Shown piece by piece: positions 62,638 through 64,000 of a stretch of 64,000 nt of DNA. Below the pieces are notes generated by a model. The model made no database searches. It was not told the origin of the DNA and saw only the letters and a program-made list of their open reading frames with translations. Origin of the DNA: G965233625 sp965233625 (GTDB lineage Bacteria; Planctomycetota; Planctomycetia; Pirellulales; Pirellulaceae); the NCBI GenBank assembly GCA_965233625.1, contig OZ247499.1, forward strand, positions 5,828,001 to 5,892,000, in the 5' to 3' direction. Numbering within the stretch: position 1 is the first letter of the stretch; every line of letters begins with the position of its first letter. The position numbers were made by a program, and so were the translations under genes.

Positions 62638-63204
62638 ATGGCTTCCTCACCGTTCGCTTCACAAACGCCAACTAAACCGTCTGCTTCTGGACGCGGATAT
62701 ATCGTCTGGTGGCTGACTCTGGGAGCGGGATTGATGGTCATCATGTGCTGCGTCTGCGGCATGTTCGGTGCGTTAGGATACCGTGGCGCCGTTTCGCCAG
62801 ACTCGGCCATCTATGAAGGGCACGCAGTACCAGAACGCTTTATCACCACCATGAAACAGTGCGGCGCCTTGGGGGAAGACGAAGTGCTGATCTATTTCTA
62901 TTCCTCCGGGGTGTACGATATCCGGGATTACTTCTGTTTCCTCAGCCACCTTCGCGTTGTGGTGTATCGCAGCGGCGATCCTGGCCCGGAGATGAACGCT
63001 TTTCCCGTCAGCGAGATCGAAAGCGCAGAACTGTTCCGCCCGGAGTCCTCCCTGGAATACAGCCGGATCACGATGCATCTGAAGGACGGCGGAAAGTTCA
63101 GCTTCGAAGTCTCCAGCGAAGAGCACCGCGACGAGCAGTTCCGGGCCAGCATCGAGCGCGCCGTCTTTCTCGAAAGCCTCAAGCCCGGCGACCGTGATCT
63201 GTAA
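62638..63204 (+). CDS. Single-pass membrane protein, unknown
   Basis: 188 aa. One hydrophobic segment (residues ~22-48, IVWWLTLGAGLMVIMCCVC), then a soluble domain rich in strands (DEVLIYFYSSGVYDIRDYFC, LRVVVYRSGD, SRITMHLKDGGKFSFEVSSEE) resembling a PH-like or bPH-type barrel. No family assigned. Followed by the long gap before dnaA. Confidence 0.65.
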   Translation: MASSPFASQTPTKPSASGRGYIVWWLTLGAGLMVIMCCVCGMFGALGYRGAVSPDSAIYEGHAVPERFITTMKQCGALGEDEVLIYFYSSGVYDIRDYFCFLSHLRVVVYRSGDPGPEMNAFPVSEIESAELFRPESSLEYSRITMHLKDGGKFSFEVSSEEHRDEQFRASIERAVFLESLKPGDRDL

Positions 63205-63888
63205 CGGTTGCGGGAGATAACCAGGTAGCAGGACGCAAGACGGCTGAGCTGGCCGCTGTCAGGTTTAGTCACATGGTGATAGACGCCATTTCATCTTTGC
63301 ATGCAAAACTATAAGCCTCTGATATCAAATACGTTATGTCTATGCTTCCGCCAGGTTCTGCGACTGCGTTGTAACAGGTTTTCCACGCAGATTGATGGTG
63401 TGCCGGGCTGCTGCCGATGGTAATATGAAGAATCAAAGAGCGTGATTTCCCGCTAAGAATAAGGCCTGCTAAGATCGTGGGCTGAAACTTCACGAACACC
63501 ATCAGGAATCGTTTGACAGCGATGCTAGCGAGCGTAAAATCGGCCTCCATAACAACAAGATGTTTGTAGCTGGGAACCGACAAAGCCGCTTCCTGATTGC
63601 CATTGTTAAAGCGTTGTGGACCCTGCCAGATGGCGGGGCGCGACCCACCAATCTCGGCAATAAATGCGGCTCAACGTGGCCGTTGCGGTTTCCAGTTTCC
63701 TACGGACCGGCAGACCCCGCTGACGATTCAGGCGCGGCGTTACGGATGGCGAAAGCGTCTGTACGTGCGTCGGATGATGCGGCAGGATGCTGTCATAGAT
63801 GGGACTCGCATTGGCGGAAGTCGCAACGCGCTTTGCAAAGCAACGTGCATCAGCTACGCCCCCGGTATGCGCCCAGGGATTGGTATCA
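63205..63888. other. Non-coding gap before dnaA, possible replication-origin region
   Basis: 684 bp with no convincing gene: three short overlapping frames on both strands lack ribosome sites and family signals. It has relatively A/T-rich stretches around 63301-63345 and 63415-63540. Only weak DnaA-box-like 9-mers were seen (TTTTCCACG near 63379; TTGTGGACC near 63614), each with at least two mismatches to TTATCCACA, so an origin is possible but not shown. Confidence 0.4.
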
Positions 63889-64000
63889 GTGAAGCCGCAC
63901 CGCCAACATTCACCCGGCCTCAAGCAGCGACTGGCTGCTGTGATTGGTCAAGATCGCTTCGACCTCTGGTTCGGCCAGGGCGTGGAGCTGAAGGTGATCG
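63889..64000 (+). CDS. dnaA: Chromosomal replication initiator DnaA (5' end, truncated by the window)
   Basis: Only 37 codons are visible from a GTG start: VKPHRQHSPGLKQRLAAVIG then QDRFDLWFGQGVELKVI. The LWF segment fits the DnaA N-terminal domain (F..WF......L), where DnaA contacts itself and helicase-loading partners. AGGGA lies nine bases before the GTG; an in-frame ATG at 63799 would add 30 residues with no ribosome site. Assignment rests on a short stretch and position after a long gap. Confidence 0.62.
   Translation, partial: MKPHRQHSPGLKQRLAAVIGQDRFDLWFGQGVELKVI

Noticed and set aside
63370..63625. DnaA-box-like 9-mers near dnaA
   Set aside because: Each has two or more mismatches to the consensus and they are not clustered, so no origin feature is called.
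63269..63923. Three short overlapping frames on both strands in the gap before dnaA
   Set aside because: No ribosome sites, no recognised motif, mutual overlap; treated as non-coding.

Overview
The window reads as chromosomal DNA of a planctomycete (Planctomycetota, probably class Planctomycetia; genus not resolvable by eye). The evidence is the protein families: a DUF1559 protein with a pilin-like N-terminus, two DUF1501 proteins and one DUF1549/DUF1553 cytochrome-like protein with Tat- or membrane-type N-termini, an SHD1-domain secreted protein, a J-domain-like protein of the planctomycete 'YYKWLGI' type, four TIGR02996 proteins with Gly-Asp repeats, a futalosine-pathway (MqnE) gene and BatA-like N-termini. 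DNA is moderately GC-rich, genes lie on both strands in short runs, and many start with GTG or TTG behind clear Shine-Dalgarno sites.

Layout. 0-7.4 kb: DUF1559 pseudopilin with its terminator, a B12-binding radical SAM protein coupled to a membrane protein, a large CHASE hybrid histidine kinase and a GNAT acetyltransferase. 7.4-11.1 kb: an accessory patch with a duplicated divergent promoter segment, a TIGR02996 protein, an Imm1-like protein, FtsY and an 82-aa protein matching the C-terminal domain of the TIGR02996 protein. 11.2-20.2 kb: thyA-folA, a SUKH-like protein, a secreted two-repeat protein, an FtsH-like protease without membrane segments, mqnE, a zinc-ribbon membrane protein and an SGNH-like secreted protein. 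20.3-26.9 kb: a metzincin-like ORF, an S24/S26-like peptidase, a lipoprotein, a second DUF1559 protein, an alpha/beta hydrolase and an LLM flavin oxidoreductase. 26.9-35.7 kb: BatA/VWA-like membrane protein, a large lipoprotein and PutA. 35.7-38.1 kb: a PLAT-domain secreted protein and three small orphans between copies of a hairpin repeat. 38.2-42.4 kb: ATP-grasp-like protein, 2OG-Fe(II) oxygenase, S1-domain protein, ExbD-like secreted protein, three tandem TIGR02996/Gly-Asp genes and tRNA-Val(UAC). 42.5-51.3 kb: polytopic membrane protein, J-like protein, ASCH-TPR fusion, N-carbamoylputrescine amidase, a tandem pair of secreted paralogues and a double zinc-ribbon protein. 51.5-64 kb: DUF1501 and DUF1549/1553 genes, VOC protein, small lipoprotein, a second DUF1501 gene, threonine dehydratase/serine racemase-like enzyme, metallophosphoesterase, double-GNAT protein and, at the very end, the first codons of a probable dnaA.

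Functional links. thyA and folA overlap by four bases and form the usual dTMP/tetrahydrofolate pair. The radical SAM protein and its membrane partner overlap in the same way. DUF1501 and DUF1549/1553 genes are a standard planctomycete pair. The patches most unlike housekeeping DNA are 7.4-11.1 kb, 36.2-38.1 kb and 40.9-42.2 kb, where repeats, TIGR02996 proteins and immunity-like orphans concentrate. No CRISPR array, rRNA operon, transposase or phage gene was seen.
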